Of a stretch of 64,000 bases of DNA, positions 19,246-29,582 are shown piece by piece. How positions within the stretch are numbered: the first letter of the stretch is position 1; each line of letters starts with the position of its first letter. The stretch covers positions 279,670 through 343,669 of the forward strand of contig NZ_JACWZY010000004.1 of assembly GCF_014699005.1 (NCBI RefSeq). The letters run 5' to 3'. The notes beneath the pieces were generated by a model. It saw only the letters and a list, made by a program, of their open reading frames with translations, did no database searches and was not told the origin of the DNA. The position numbers and the translations under genes were made by a program. This DNA is from Spirosoma profusum (GTDB lineage Bacteria; Bacteroidota; Bacteroidia; Cytophagales; Spirosomataceae).

Positions 19246-22200
19246 TTACTGAGAAATAAGTAAGGCAATTGGCGCTATGGCATGGGTATAGAAATCGATA
19301 TACCCGGATGTACCCGCCCGGAGAATACCCGGCGGACCATCTGTTTCTTTAAATTCCAGCATCAGTTCCTGGAGTTTCGCCGTGAAATCGGGAGTGAAAC
19401 TGATCGGTGCGCCTTCTAAGCTGAGCAGCATGCGCGTTTGCGCCGGAATATCGACGTTACCCACATTAGCATAAGCCACAGTCAGCTTCACTTTCTGATT
19501 CCGACGTACCGAAGCCGGGTGAATCAGATCAAGCTGGACGTTTTCATCGAAACCAATGTTCTGGATCGTACATACGAATAATTGGGCCGCTCCTTCAGCT
19601 CCGCCGGGCGTACCCGTCACCACGGAAAACCCATTCGGTAACTGTGTCGTTGCGCCACCTGCTTTCTGTAGCTTAACTGTATACGTATCAGTAGGTGCTC
19701 CCGCCAGATTGAACGTAGCGAAAAGTTTTGACGGATCGACGTAGTAAACGGAGGTGGCTACGTGCGTTGCCGAACCGACCAGCGAAACGGTCATGCCTGG
19801 CTCAAATTTGGCACCTAGTATTTTCACCGTAACCAGTCCGGTGTTTCCTCCTTTGTTGGCATCTACGTTGCTGATACCAAACGGCACGGTCCGGGCCAGC
19901 AACGTAACGGGCTGCGCTACTTTAGCCGTGTCGGTACCCAGAGCGAGCAGGTAATACGTTCCCGCCAGTAGCGACGGCACCACAACTTCCTGATTGGCCT
20001 TGAATGCAATGGTAGCGGCAAAATCATACCGGTTAGCTGTAGGAATACTGTCTTTACGCAGGAACAATCGGTTGATTGCGTTGTTGGTCGAATCGCCCTT
20101 TAAGGTTACGGATAAGGTTTCCGCGGTCAGACTGGACGGGATTGTAATCTTGTAGTATAGAGGCTTATCTCGTATTAATTCCGTTGCGGTTGGTATATTC
20201 AAAACCAGTTCGCGCACACTAACTGTTAACTTCGGACCCGATACAGCCAGATTATTGTCGTCGTTCTGCTCCAGTATGTTATTCAGAATATCCGTTCGGA
20301 CGATTACGTAATAATCTCCCATCGTTACGTTCGCCAGCAAGCCCGTCAAACTTCTGGTTAGAGTAGCCTGTGCTGGCAGGAACAAACTGTTTTCGAGCGT
20401 ACCAAATAATACGTCCGACGCGTCGAACTGAGCGTCTTTTGATAAGTAAACGGCCTCCCGCAGAAATCCATTTGCAGCGTTGGCGCCCTGGTTCGAAAGC
20501 GTCCAGCCAATCGTGACCGGGCTGCCGGCGTATTGTTCTCCGGCAGGTACTGTCACCTGCGATACAGTTAAATCGCTGGGTTGCTGTGGATTGATAAAGA
20601 TGTTGGCGAAGGCAGTGTTATTATCTTCTCCGTTCCGTTCAAATACTTCGTTATTGCCATCGGACTTCAGCACCAGCACATAATTACCCGATACGTTGGG
20701 CGGCATAAATAATCGATCCTGTACTGTATACGTACTGCCGGGGGCCACTGCGCCCGAATGAGCGATGCTTCCCACGAAAATGCCATTCGTCAATTGGGTA
20801 TCGGTGGCCAGATAAAAATGGTCGGTCCAGTTGGCGGCTGGCGTTATACCCGTACCGTTATTTTTAACCGTATACGTAATGTTAATCGGCTGCGATACGG
20901 TGGCCTGCGTCGGTCCGAGCAGTGACTGCGGAACCAGGTCGGCGGGCGGTGGAACCGTAATAACGATGGCCTGGCTGTTGCCTGACGAATTGGTTAACGG
21001 CAACGTATTATTGCCCCGCTGGTCATCATTGTTCTGATTGTCTCTGTCGGCCGTAACCAGAATATACAAAGTTCCCTGTGCCGAAGCCGGAATAGGAATG
21101 GTAAGTGTCCGGTTATACGTAGCACCGGCAGCTAAGGGTCCGCTGACAGGCTGGGTGGCCAGCAATACGTCGCTGGCGTCCAGAACCGGATTATTACTGA
21201 GGTAAACTGCATCCAGCCACGACGGCACCAACGTAGCATAAGCACTATTGTTACGTACCGTCCATTGGATGTTGATCGACTGACCCGCAGTCACTGTTTG
21301 ACTCAGTACAGCCCCGGCGGTAGTACTCAGGTCAATTACTGGTAAACTTGTAATATTCGTTGCCGAAGCAGCAATCCTGTTGTTGTTACCCTCTGCATTG
21401 TTTTCGAAAATCGAATTCGTTACGTCGGAATTGACCACAACGTAGTAATTACCCGGCGTTAAACTGGTTGGCAGCAGGAAGGCAGCTGTCTGCGTGTAAG
21501 ACTGACCGCTGCTCAACGACCGGTTTTGACTGGTTGTACCCAGCAGCAATAAGGTAGCCGGATTGATGGTCGGCGTCGGAGATAGATAGATATAATCCTG
21601 CCAGCTTTTATTGACGATGGCCCCTGCTCCACTGTTAGCAGCAACGTAACGTACTGAAAGCGAAGTACCAACGGTGTCGACGGCGGGCGCCACGATACTC
21701 GTTACCTGCAAGTCTGCCCAGGGAGCCAGCGTAATTGCCAGCGGTGCTGCCTGAAGATTGTTGGTTTCATTTTTCTCGAAAACACCATTGGTGTTATCAG
21801 TAACAAGCAGTACGTAATAGTTACCCGAAATACCAACTGGTAGAGTAGCCGTTGCCTGTCGGCTATATTCTCCTCCGGCGGCAAGTAGCTGGTTCGATGA
21901 TACGTTGGTCAGCTGGATATCCGTTCCTGGTTCAAACGTATTGTTGGTCGACAGATAGAGTTGATCACTCCAGCTTGCATTGTAGATACTCGCCAGACCA
22001 TCATTTTTCACCGTCCATTGAAGCGTAATCGTCTGCTCAGAAGTGGCCGTGGCTGGAACCGATAAAGCCAGTGGGCGTAAATCGGGATTCTGCACCTGAA
22101 TCATCGGCGAAGCGGGCGATACGTTATCCGCTTCATCTGGATTCTCGTAGATGCTATTCCCTGAATCCGTTCGAACGAATAAGTAGTAATTACCCTCTGC

Positions 22201-25200
22201 GGTTGTTGCTGGCAGGGTGACCGCATGTTGAATCGTACTACTGGCCAGTGAGGCTAAAGGGTCCGTGCGCTGGAAACTGTTGATAGGATAAGTAGTACCC
22301 GCTCCGAACGTAGCACTCGTCGACAGATAAACCGTTTCGCCCCACATCGGTTGGGCGGTTATGGCCCCATCATTGTTTGTCGTCCATTGCAAAGTCACCG
22401 ACTGATTATTCGCCAGTAACGTACTGCTAACTGCCAATGAACTGACCGTCAGATTCGGCGTAGGTCGCTGAATGATGCTCATGGCCAAACCGGTACGAGT
22501 GTTATTGTCATCCCGCGTATACTCGTACACCTGACTGAAACGGTCGGTTATGACATGGATGAAATAGGTACCGCTGATACGTTCGGGAAGTTTTACTTTT
22601 CGCGTAACCGTATACGTACCATTCACTAATAGAACCTGAGTTCGGTTGAACGTATATAAAACCTGACCATTAGCCGGGTTGGCCTGATCCTGTCCCAGTA
22701 TAATCTGATCATTCCAGTTGGCCGACGTAGTTGGGCCCGTACCCGCATTGCGGACGGTATACGTAACGGTGATGGAATCCTCCGAGAAAGCATTTAACGG
22801 GTTAACAACCAGATCAGTCACCTGCAAATCGGGCGGTGGTGCCAACGCAATGCTAATGGGAGTACTGGACGTAGTATTGTTTGTACCCGTCACTTCGGGC
22901 AGACTCCCAGATGAATTCGTTTGTACAATAACGTAGTACTGCCCCTGTACACCCTGTGGTATACGGAACGTAACATTGTTGGTTTGGTACGACTGACCCG
23001 CGTTCAGCGCACTGAAATTGGGTTGACTGATGACGTAAAAATTATCAGTTCCCGAAAAAAGCGTTGGCTGATCGCTGAGATAGACCAGGTCATTCCAACC
23101 CTGACTCTGGGTGTTACCAGTTCCCTGATTTTTTATCCGCCAGTTAATCACCATGTCCGTTTCGGACGTGGCCGTAGTCGGTACGTTTATGGCGTCGACA
23201 ATCAGGTCGGGAAGCTGACGAACGGTGAAATTGAGGACAGCTGATGAAGCCCGGCAACTGGTACGTTTGGCAGCGACTTTCCATTTATAGGACGTACCAT
23301 ACTGAAGTTGTCCACTTGATAGCGTATAAGCGATCTGCGTCAAATTCGCAACGAGCGGCTGGGTCGGCACCGGATCAGTCGACTTCCAGACGTAAAGCTC
23401 ATAACCGACAGCGCCGGCAACAGCTCCCCAACTCAGCGTCAAGGCCACATCAACGTTATTGCTGTTATCGATGGGGAGTAAATTACCGGGAGCCGCAATG
23501 CCCGGCAGATGCTGGAACGTACTCCGCAACGTATCGTTCGTGTGAAGCGAATCGAGCGGGAGATTGGTAAGTACAGTGAGAGTATACGTTCCCGTTGCCG
23601 ACAGGTCGATTCGGTTCGTAAACGTATAATCCAGGCTACGTCCGGGTAATAAAGCCGCTGACGTAACAGTCTCGCTTACGACAGGGCTATTGTTCAGGCG
23701 ATAGGAAACTGTGAAATTACTTTGGCTCACATTGCCGTAGTTGCTGATACGTACGCGCACGCTGTCTGTGGCGGTATGGTTGCAGTCGGTTAGGGGAGCC
23801 AGTATGGCACTAATGCCAATATCAGAGATTTGTCCGTTTTGAGGTTGCTGCTTAAAGGGGAGGAATTTGACCTTATTCGACACATTGTCGCCCGTACCCG
23901 TCGGGTTCAGGGTTGAATGATAGGGACCAGATGGTGTGCCCCAGTAACTGTTACGCGCATCTACCGTATCCGCAACGGCCGAGCCGACATTATTTATGCC
24001 ATAGTCAGCGTTCGCGTAAATGTTACAGCGATTAAAAGTGGGATTTCCGCCGTTTACGTAGATCCCCGTTTTATTGCTATAGAAGTTGGAACTGGCAATA
24101 ACAGCTCCTCCCACATTAGTTAACTGTAAACCAATGTTTTGAGAATTAGCAATCGATATATTGGCTACCGAGAACGTAGGGGTCGCGATATGCAGAGCAG
24201 GGAGTGCGTAGGCCGTACTGCCCATCTGGTCGAACGTAACGTAATTTAATTCAGAACCATTACTGGTTGAATGCAGGTATACCCGACCACCCGGCGTTGA
24301 TGTAGTTGGCGTTTGCAGGCGAAGAAACTGAATGGGAGCCGTTTCCGTACCAATGGCCCGTAACGCACCGGCCACATACAGGTCACTATTTCCAAAGTCG
24401 ACTAACGAACCAGCCTCAATCGTGAGTGTATAGGTTGGTTGTACGTAAAGCTGCCCTTCAAGGACGTAGTACGAATTTTGCCCTGGAAAAGGTAAGGTGG
24501 TATTGATCGACAGGTTTTCGTCGCGTAGCGCTATACGGGCATTGGTATTGTTCAGTACGCCCCCACAACTGCTCGGATACGTCCGAATAGCCGTTGTTCC
24601 TCCAAAAAATCGCGTGGCTGTAACGGTTGGCGTAATACCTGAACCGGTGATGTGTACACCGATAGACTCGCTGTTTCGTATGGTCGAGCGGGTAACGGTC
24701 AACGAAGACGTAAAAGTCTCTATAGCAGCACCGTATGTCTGCGTATCGCCCATCTGGTCAACACTAACGTAGTCCAGTACCGAGTTCGCACTACCGCTGG
24801 CAAAGTAGATCTGTCCTCCATGCGATGAACCGCTAACCGCCGTAGTGGAGAAGCCCCGGAAACGTATCGTGTCAGCTACGGTACCTCGCGCAATGAGCGT
24901 ACCATACACCAACAGGCGGTCAGCATAGAAGGCCGAACGCAGCTCAACTCCGGACTGAATAATAGCTGTGGTGTTGGCGGCAATTGAAATGTTGGTTCCT
25001 GGCTGAAACTGATAATACGATCCAGGGCCCGGTTTTGGCACTACCATCGAATTGTTAACCGTTTCTGCACGCAACCCGATCGATACGTTGGTCAGGCTAC
25101 TGATGCCGCCAACACTGGAGAGATAAGTGAGAATATCCTGACTGTTGCCCGAAAAACGGATACCGCTGATCATCGGGTTAAGCCCTGCTGATAACAAATC

Positions 25201-28200
25201 AAGACCTGTTCCACCAGTGGTGTGAATCCGGGAATTGATCAGGCTCACCGACGAAGCATACGTACTGACACCCGTAACTTCACTGTTGCGGATGGATGAA
25301 TTCGTAATCATGGCCGTAACTGAGTTGCCTATACCGATGGCGGCACCGTAAGTATCCCGGTCGCCCCACTGGTCCATTGCTACGTAGCTCAGTTGTGAAT
25401 TAGCGCTGCCGCTGGCAAAATAAAGCTGTCCCCCATGCGACGAACCATTGACGGCCGGATTGGCAAAGCCCCGGAAACGTATTGAATCGGCCGATGTTCC
25501 CTGAGCCAGTAACGTACCATTCACCATAATACGATCACCATAATTAGCTGATCGGAACTCAACGCCCGGCTGAATAGTGGTGCTGGTGCCGGCAGTGATG
25601 ATTAACGTACCAGGTTGCATCTGGTAGAATGAACCCGGGCCGGGCTTAGGAATCACGCAGGATACGTTCGTATTTTCAGCCCGCAGACCAATGGCTACGT
25701 TGGTCAGGCTACTGATGCCACCCACTCCCGATGGTGGAGCGCTGATATCGATTGGGTTATTTGCAAAACGAGTTTGCGTAATGGTGGGGTTGACGCCAGC
25801 CGTGGCGATATTTATACCATTATTCTCACTATTGCGAATGGTAGTATGCGTAATCGTCAGTGATGAGGTGCGAACCTGAATAGCATTGCTGTAAGCCTGA
25901 GTGTCCCCCATCTGATCGATGCTTACGTAGTCCAATATGGAGTTCGTACTTGAGCCATCAACATAGATTTCACCTCCATGTGTAGACCCACTGACGGTCG
26001 TGTTTGAAAATCCCCGAAAACGAATCGAATCAGCCGCAGTGCCTTGAGCCAGTAATGTACCTGAAACAGTAAGATGGTCAGTGTATGACGTTGAACGTAG
26101 TTCCACCCCAGGCTGAATAATGGCCGTGGTGTTGGCAGTAATGGTAATAGTCGCTCCGGGCTGAAACTGATAGTATGAGCCGGGTCCGGGCTTTGGTACT
26201 ACCGATGTGTTGATAACATTTTCCGACCGCAATCCGATTGCTACGTTGGTCAGGCTGCTGACACCACCGATACTGGACAGATAAGTGAGAATATCCTGAC
26301 TGTTTCCCGAAAACCGTACTTCACTGATAGTAGGGTTTGTGCCAGCAGTCATAATGGAAATACCAGTTCCACCGTTTGTATGAATCAATGAATTGATTAC
26401 ACTCATTGAGGACCCATACGCAGTGATAGCCGTAGACTCGCAGTGACGGATAGACGAGTTGGTGATCATCGCCGTAACGGAGTTACCTATTCCGATTGCT
26501 GTGCCATAACTATCCCGGTCGCCCCACTGGTCCATCGCTACGTAGTCTAACACCGAATTAGCGCTACCACCGGAAAAATAAATCTGACCACTATGCGAGG
26601 AACCGCTCACAGCAGTATTGGAGATGCCCTGAAAACGAATGGAATCTGACACTGTTCCCTGCGCCATCAACGTACCATACACCATAATCTGGTCAGTATA
26701 ATTAGCCGACCGGAATTCGACTCCCGGCTGGATGGTGGTCGTGGTGCTGGCAGAAATGGTTATCGTACCCGGCTGCATCTGGTAGAATGAACCGGGCCCC
26801 GGTTTGGGAATTACACAACTTACACCGGTACCTTCCTGCCGTAAGTTGATAGCCACATTGGTCAGGCTGCTGATCCCTCCTACCCCCGACGGTGGAGCGC
26901 TGATCGATATGAAATTATTCGTAAACCGACTCGCCGTGATAACTGGACTGATACCGACGGGAACAATGTAAACACCCATATTTTCACTATTGCGAATCAT
27001 TGAGTGCGCGATGGTCAACGACGATGTGTACGCCCGAATCGCATGTGGGTAAGAATCTTTGTCGCCCATCTGATCGACGACTACGTAGTCCAGCACCGAG
27101 TTTATACTTGAACCGGTAAAATAAATTTCACCACCGTGTGAAGAACCGCTGGCCATGGTACTGGAGTACCCCCGGAAATAAACGGAGTCAGCCGCCGTAC
27201 CCTGAGCCAGCAGGGTACCACTTATGTCGAGACGATCCAGATAGGTCGGAAAGCGCAATTCGGCACCCGCCTGAATCGTAGTGGTCGTGCTGGCCGAAAC
27301 CGTAACGACACCGCCTTCAAGTTGATAATAAGACGAAGGACCCGGTTTGGGAATAATACATGAAACGCTGGTGGGCTCTGAGCGTAAATTAATAGCGGTA
27401 GCAGTCAGGCTGCTAATACCACCAACGCTTGACGGAGACGCACTGATGGCTTTTGCATTGTTAATGAAACGAGTGGTTGTGATAACAGGGCTAATACCTG
27501 TTAAGGTTATGTATATACCTACATTTTCACTATTCTGAATGGTAGAGTGGACAATAGTTAACGAAGAAGTACGGGTCTGAAGCGCATTTCCATAATACTG
27601 AGCATCGCCCAACTGATCGAAACGAACATAGTCCAGCACCGAGTTCACGCTGCTGGCGTCGAAGTAGACTTCGCCACCGTGCGAGGAACCGCTCACGGCG
27701 GTATTGGAGAAGCCCTGAAAACGAATGGAATCGGCGCCGGTTCCCTGAGCCAGTAACGTACCACTTACAGTAATACGATCTGAAAAGGATAGAAAACGTA
27801 CTTCTACCCCAGGTTGAATTGTCGTGGTAGTACTGGCTGAAATGGTGACCGTTCCACCTTCAAGCTCATAAAAGGAAGCTGGTCCTGGTTTGGGAATAAT
27901 GCAGGAGGATGAAGTCGCTTCAGAACGTAACCGGATAGCTGCGTTCGTTAAGTTACTAATACCACCAACGCTTGACGGGGACGAGCTGATCGCTTTGGGA
28001 TTGTTAATAAACCGAGTCGCAGTGATAACAGGATTGATGCCCGTCGAAGCAATGTATATACCTACGTTTTCACTGTTCTGAATGGTAGAGCGGGAAATAG
28101 TTAACGAGGACGAACGGGTTTGAACGGCATTTCCATAGTACTGCGCATCGCCCAACTGATCGAAACGAACATAGTCCAGCACCGAGTTCACGCTGCTGGC

Positions 28201-28533
28201 GTCGAAGTAAACTTCACCACCGTGCGAGGAACCGCTCACGGCAGTGCTGGAGAAGCCCTGAAAACGAATGGAATCTGACACCGTTCCCTGAGCCAGTAAC
28301 GTACCATAGACAGCCAGACGGTCTGAGTATGTTGTTGACTGCACCTCTACCCCCGCTTGTATTGTGAGTGTTTGCCCATTCGGAACACTAACAGATCCGT
28401 TAAGAATATATGGGCTGTTGGCTTTGGTCCATATGCCGGATACACTTCCGCTTACATTAACCTGTGCATAACAGCTTGTATATACTAATAAACATACCCA
28501 AATAGTCAAGGATAACGCACGTATCGCAGGCAT
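19246..28533 (-). CDS. Giant secreted beta-helix / 8x CARDB protein
   Basis: The protein has 3095 residues. A signal peptide (1-23, ending CYAQ) precedes eight repeats of about 181 residues (about 30-1500) with motifs such as TTTTIQPGVE, GTLLAQGTxADSIRF and LDYVxxDQxGD, which read as right-handed parallel beta-helix. A fibronectin-like domain follows (about 1695-1770), then eight CARDB domains (about 1770-2770; pattern PDLxV...V...TVKNxGxG...W.D.VYLS), an IPT/TIG-like domain (about 2884) and a conserved end (FVCTIQNIGFDE...GPPGILRAGTSGY). CARDB domains are Ig-like, often in cell-surface proteins, so a scaffold or adhesin role is likely. No catalytic motif is seen. The C-terminal half matches the 41137-47283 protein domain for domain, while the N-terminal half is unrelated. 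The Rhs gene starts 17 bp downstream. Confidence 0.88.
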   Translation of the reverse strand: MPAIRALSLTIWVCLLVYTSCYAQVNVSGSVSGIWTKANSPYILNGSVSVPNGQTLTIQAGVEVQSTTYSDRLAVYGTLLAQGTVSDSIRFQGFSSTAVSGSSHGGEVYFDASSVNSVLDYVRFDQLGDAQYYGNAVQTRSSSLTISRSTIQNSENVGIYIASTGINPVITATRFINNPKAISSSPSSVGGISNLTNAAIRLRSEATSSSCIIPKPGPASFYELEGGTVTISASTTTTIQPGVEVRFLSFSDRITVSGTLLAQGTGADSIRFQGFSNTAVSGSSHGGEVYFDASSVNSVLDYVRFDQLGDAQYYGNALQTRTSSLTIVHSTIQNSENVGIYITLTGISPVITTTRFINNAKAISASPSSVGGISSLTATAINLRSEPTSVSCIIPKPGPSSYYQLEGGVVTVSASTTTTIQAGAELRFPTYLDRLDISGTLLAQGTAADSVYFRGYSSTMASGSSHGGEIYFTGSSINSVLDYVVVDQMGDKDSYPHAIRAYTSSLTIAHSMIRNSENMGVYIVPVGISPVITASRFTNNFISISAPPSGVGGISSLTNVAINLRQEGTGVSCVIPKPGPGSFYQMQPGTITISASTTTTIQPGVEFRSANYTDQIMVYGTLMAQGTVSDSIRFQGISNTAVSGSSHSGQIYFSGGSANSVLDYVAMDQWGDRDSYGTAIGIGNSVTAMITNSSIRHCESTAITAYGSSMSVINSLIHTNGGTGISIMTAGTNPTISEVRFSGNSQDILTYLSSIGGVSSLTNVAIGLRSENVINTSVVPKPGPGSYYQFQPGATITITANTTAIIQPGVELRSTSYTDHLTVSGTLLAQGTAADSIRFRGFSNTTVSGSTHGGEIYVDGSSTNSILDYVSIDQMGDTQAYSNAIQVRTSSLTITHTTIRNSENNGINIATAGVNPTITQTRFANNPIDISAPPSGVGGISSLTNVAIGLRAENTNVSCVIPKPGPGSFYQMQPGTLIITAGTSTTIQPGVEFRSANYGDRIMVNGTLLAQGTSADSIRFRGFANPAVNGSSHGGQLYFASGSANSQLSYVAMDQWGDRDTYGAAIGIGNSVTAMITNSSIRNSEVTGVSTYASSVSLINSRIHTTGGTGLDLLSAGLNPMISGIRFSGNSQDILTYLSSVGGISSLTNVSIGLRAETVNNSMVVPKPGPGSYYQFQPGTNISIAANTTAIIQSGVELRSAFYADRLLVYGTLIARGTVADTIRFRGFSTTAVSGSSHGGQIYFASGSANSVLDYVSVDQMGDTQTYGAAIETFTSSLTVTRSTIRNSESIGVHITGSGITPTVTATRFFGGTTAIRTYPSSCGGVLNNTNARIALRDENLSINTTLPFPGQNSYYVLEGQLYVQPTYTLTIEAGSLVDFGNSDLYVAGALRAIGTETAPIQFLRLQTPTTSTPGGRVYLHSTSNGSELNYVTFDQMGSTAYALPALHIATPTFSVANISIANSQNIGLQLTNVGGAVIASSNFYSNKTGIYVNGGNPTFNRCNIYANADYGINNVGSAVADTVDARNSYWGTPSGPYHSTLNPTGTGDNVSNKVKFLPFKQQPQNGQISDIGISAILAPLTDCNHTATDSVRVRISNYGNVSQSNFTVSYRLNNSPVVSETVTSAALLPGRSLDYTFTNRIDLSATGTYTLTVLTNLPLDSLHTNDTLRSTFQHLPGIAAPGNLLPIDNSNNVDVALTLSWGAVAGAVGYELYVWKSTDPVPTQPLVANLTQIAYTLSSGQLQYGTSYKWKVAAKRTSCRASSAVLNFTVRQLPDLIVDAINVPTTATSETDMVINWRIKNQGTGNTQSQGWNDLVYLSDQPTLFSGTDNFYVISQPNFSALNAGQSYQTNNVTFRIPQGVQGQYYVIVQTNSSGSLPEVTGTNNTTSSTPISIALAPPPDLQVTDLVVNPLNAFSEDSITVTYTVRNAGTGPTTSANWNDQIILGQDQANPANGQVLYTFNRTQVLLVNGTYTVTRKVKLPERISGTYFIHVITDRFSQVYEYTRDDNNTRTGLAMSIIQRPTPNLTVSSLAVSSTLLANNQSVTLQWTTNNDGAITAQPMWGETVYLSTSATFGAGTTYPINSFQRTDPLASLASSTIQHAVTLPATTAEGNYYLFVRTDSGNSIYENPDEADNVSPASPMIQVQNPDLRPLALSVPATATSEQTITLQWTVKNDGLASIYNASWSDQLYLSTNNTFEPGTDIQLTNVSSNQLLAAGGEYSRQATATLPVGISGNYYVLLVTDNTNGVFEKNETNNLQAAPLAITLAPWADLQVTSIVAPAVDTVGTSLSVRYVAANSGAGAIVNKSWQDYIYLSPTPTINPATLLLLGTTSQNRSLSSGQSYTQTAAFLLPTSLTPGNYYVVVNSDVTNSIFENNAEGNNNRIAASATNITSLPVIDLSTTAGAVLSQTVTAGQSINIQWTVRNNSAYATLVPSWLDAVYLSNNPVLDASDVLLATQPVSGPLAAGATYNRTLTIPIPASAQGTLYILVTADRDNQNNDDQRGNNTLPLTNSSGNSQAIVITVPPPADLVPQSLLGPTQATVSQPINITYTVKNNGTGITPAANWTDHFYLATDTQLTNGIFVGSIAHSGAVAPGSTYTVQDRLFMPPNVSGNYVLVLKSDGNNEVFERNGEDNNTAFANIFINPQQPSDLTVSQVTVPAGEQYAGSPVTIGWTLSNQGANAANGFLREAVYLSKDAQFDASDVLFGTLENSLFLPAQATLTRSLTGLLANVTMGDYYVIVRTDILNNILEQNDDNNLAVSGPKLTVSVRELVLNIPTATELIRDKPLYYKITIPSSLTAETLSVTLKGDSTNNAINRLFLRKDSIPTANRYDFAATIAFKANQEVVVPSLLAGTYYLLALGTDTAKVAQPVTLLARTVPFGISNVDANKGGNTGLVTVKILGAKFEPGMTVSLVGSATHVATSVYYVDPSKLFATFNLAGAPTDTYTVKLQKAGGATTQLPNGFSVVTGTPGGAEGAAQLFVCTIQNIGFDENVQLDLIHPASVRRNQKVKLTVAYANVGNVDIPAQTRMLLSLEGAPISFTPDFTAKLQELMLEFKETDGPPGILRAGTSGYIDFYTHAIAPIALLISQ
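24200..28480 (-). repeat. Eight beta-helix tandem repeats, period about 543 bp
   Basis: CATCGCCCAACTGATCGAAA occurs at 27603 and again at 28146, a period of exactly 543 bp (181 codons). Units at the 5' end of the gene are close to identical in DNA; later ones diverge, and the last (around 24240) is the most different. I count eight by the LDYVxxDQxGD-type motif, in two alternating flavours (DQLGD/DQMGD and DQWGDRD). Boundaries are approximate. Confidence 0.8.
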
Positions 28534-29252
28534 TTCTATACAAATTAGATGTGGATATATAAGTACTGATATTTAACTGCTGAAATTTACTCGGAATCAC
28601 ATTTACATATTTACCAATCTAGAAAAATATTATCTTAAATTTATTAAACGTTACTTTACTAAGTTTCTGTAAACAATTATCTGTCAAGAAACAACGGAAA
28701 GCAATCACCTAGTTACTTATATTTCATCTTGTTTAATTATATTTAGTGACGTTTCCTACAAAACTGGGCAACTTAAGTGCAAACGATTCAGGATTTCGGT
28801 TATAGCTCAATTCCATCCTGATACAGCTTTAAGTCACGTTGAAGCAAAGAAGAATTATCTTATTAGGTACGCTATCGTAACCCTTTTCATTCAGTATTCT
28901 TACCGTGCAAGGTTCTACCGCTAATGTATATACGTTCTCCGAATAAACTCATTACTATCTGGAATCATTACATTAGTACGGTTTCTTCCCTTTTATACGT
29001 GTTCATCTGACTCCCTAATTCCAGTGCGACTGTATTCTGTTCCGATCAATTGGCTGCGTGAGGGTTTGAGGAAAATTGTTTGACTAAGGAACAGATAGTC
29101 AACCATGTCCGCTAATGAACGCAGGTTGTACGATTCCGGACATACTCTCTCCCCTATCACCCTTAAGACGCTCTGTTTAAGCCTATTTAAGGTATTGGCA
29201 TTTTATTTGTTTAGCAAATAACAATCAAATCGAATCAACGTAGCAACTATTC
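28534..29252. other. Gene-free divergent intergenic region (719 bp)
   Basis: AT-rich spacer between the CARDB giant (-) and padR-like gene (+). It must hold both promoters, but I cannot place convincing Bacteroidota -33/-7 elements. I see no open frame that looks coding. The only structured element noticed is the inverted repeat at 29105-29143. Confidence 0.6.
29105..29143. promoter_or_regulatory. Candidate operator, ATGTCCG-N25-CGGACAT
   Basis: The 7-bp arms at 29105-29111 and 29137-29143 are perfect inverted copies, 110 bp upstream of the PadR-like gene. Spaced inverted repeats of this kind can bind a dimeric regulator. PadR proteins usually bind ATGT-N-ACAT-type palindromes, and the outer ATGT/ACAT ends fit that, but the 25-bp spacing is long. 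Confidence 0.35.
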
Positions 29253-29579
29253 ATGGGCAGGGCTTATTTAGGAGAATTCGAGGAGTTGGTCTTATTGACA
29301 GTGGCCGTCCTGTCAGGTGCTGCTTACGGGGTAACTATAGCGGCTGAACTCAAGCAACGTACCAGCCGAACCATCAGTCTAAGTGGGGTACATATTGCCC
29401 TGTACCGGCTGGAAGAAAAAGGGTTTGTTCGCTCCGAATTAGGAGGAGCAACAACAGCTCGAGGGGGTCGGCGGAAACGACTATTCACCATTACTGCAGC
29501 CGGTAAGTCTACTCTAGCTGAGATGCGCCAGCTTCGCAACGAGCTATGGAATGCAATTCCAAATCTTTCTCTGTCGTAA
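29253..29579 (+). CDS. PadR-family transcriptional regulator
   Basis: The protein has 108 residues, the size of the short PadR class. It contains a winged helix-turn-helix: LGEFEELVLLTVAVL, then GAAYGVTIAAELKQRT, the recognition region SLSGVHIALYRLEEKGFV, and the wing (RGGRRKRLFTITAAGKSTLAEM). It starts 110 bp downstream of a candidate inverted-repeat operator and ends 3 bp before the permease gene, a pairing common in this phylum. The likely role is autorepression and control of the downstream ABC permease in response to an unknown signal. Confidence 0.9.
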   Translation: MGRAYLGEFEELVLLTVAVLSGAAYGVTIAAELKQRTSRTISLSGVHIALYRLEEKGFVRSELGGATTARGGRRKRLFTITAAGKSTLAEMRQLRNELWNAIPNLSLS

Positions 29580-29582
29580 GTC

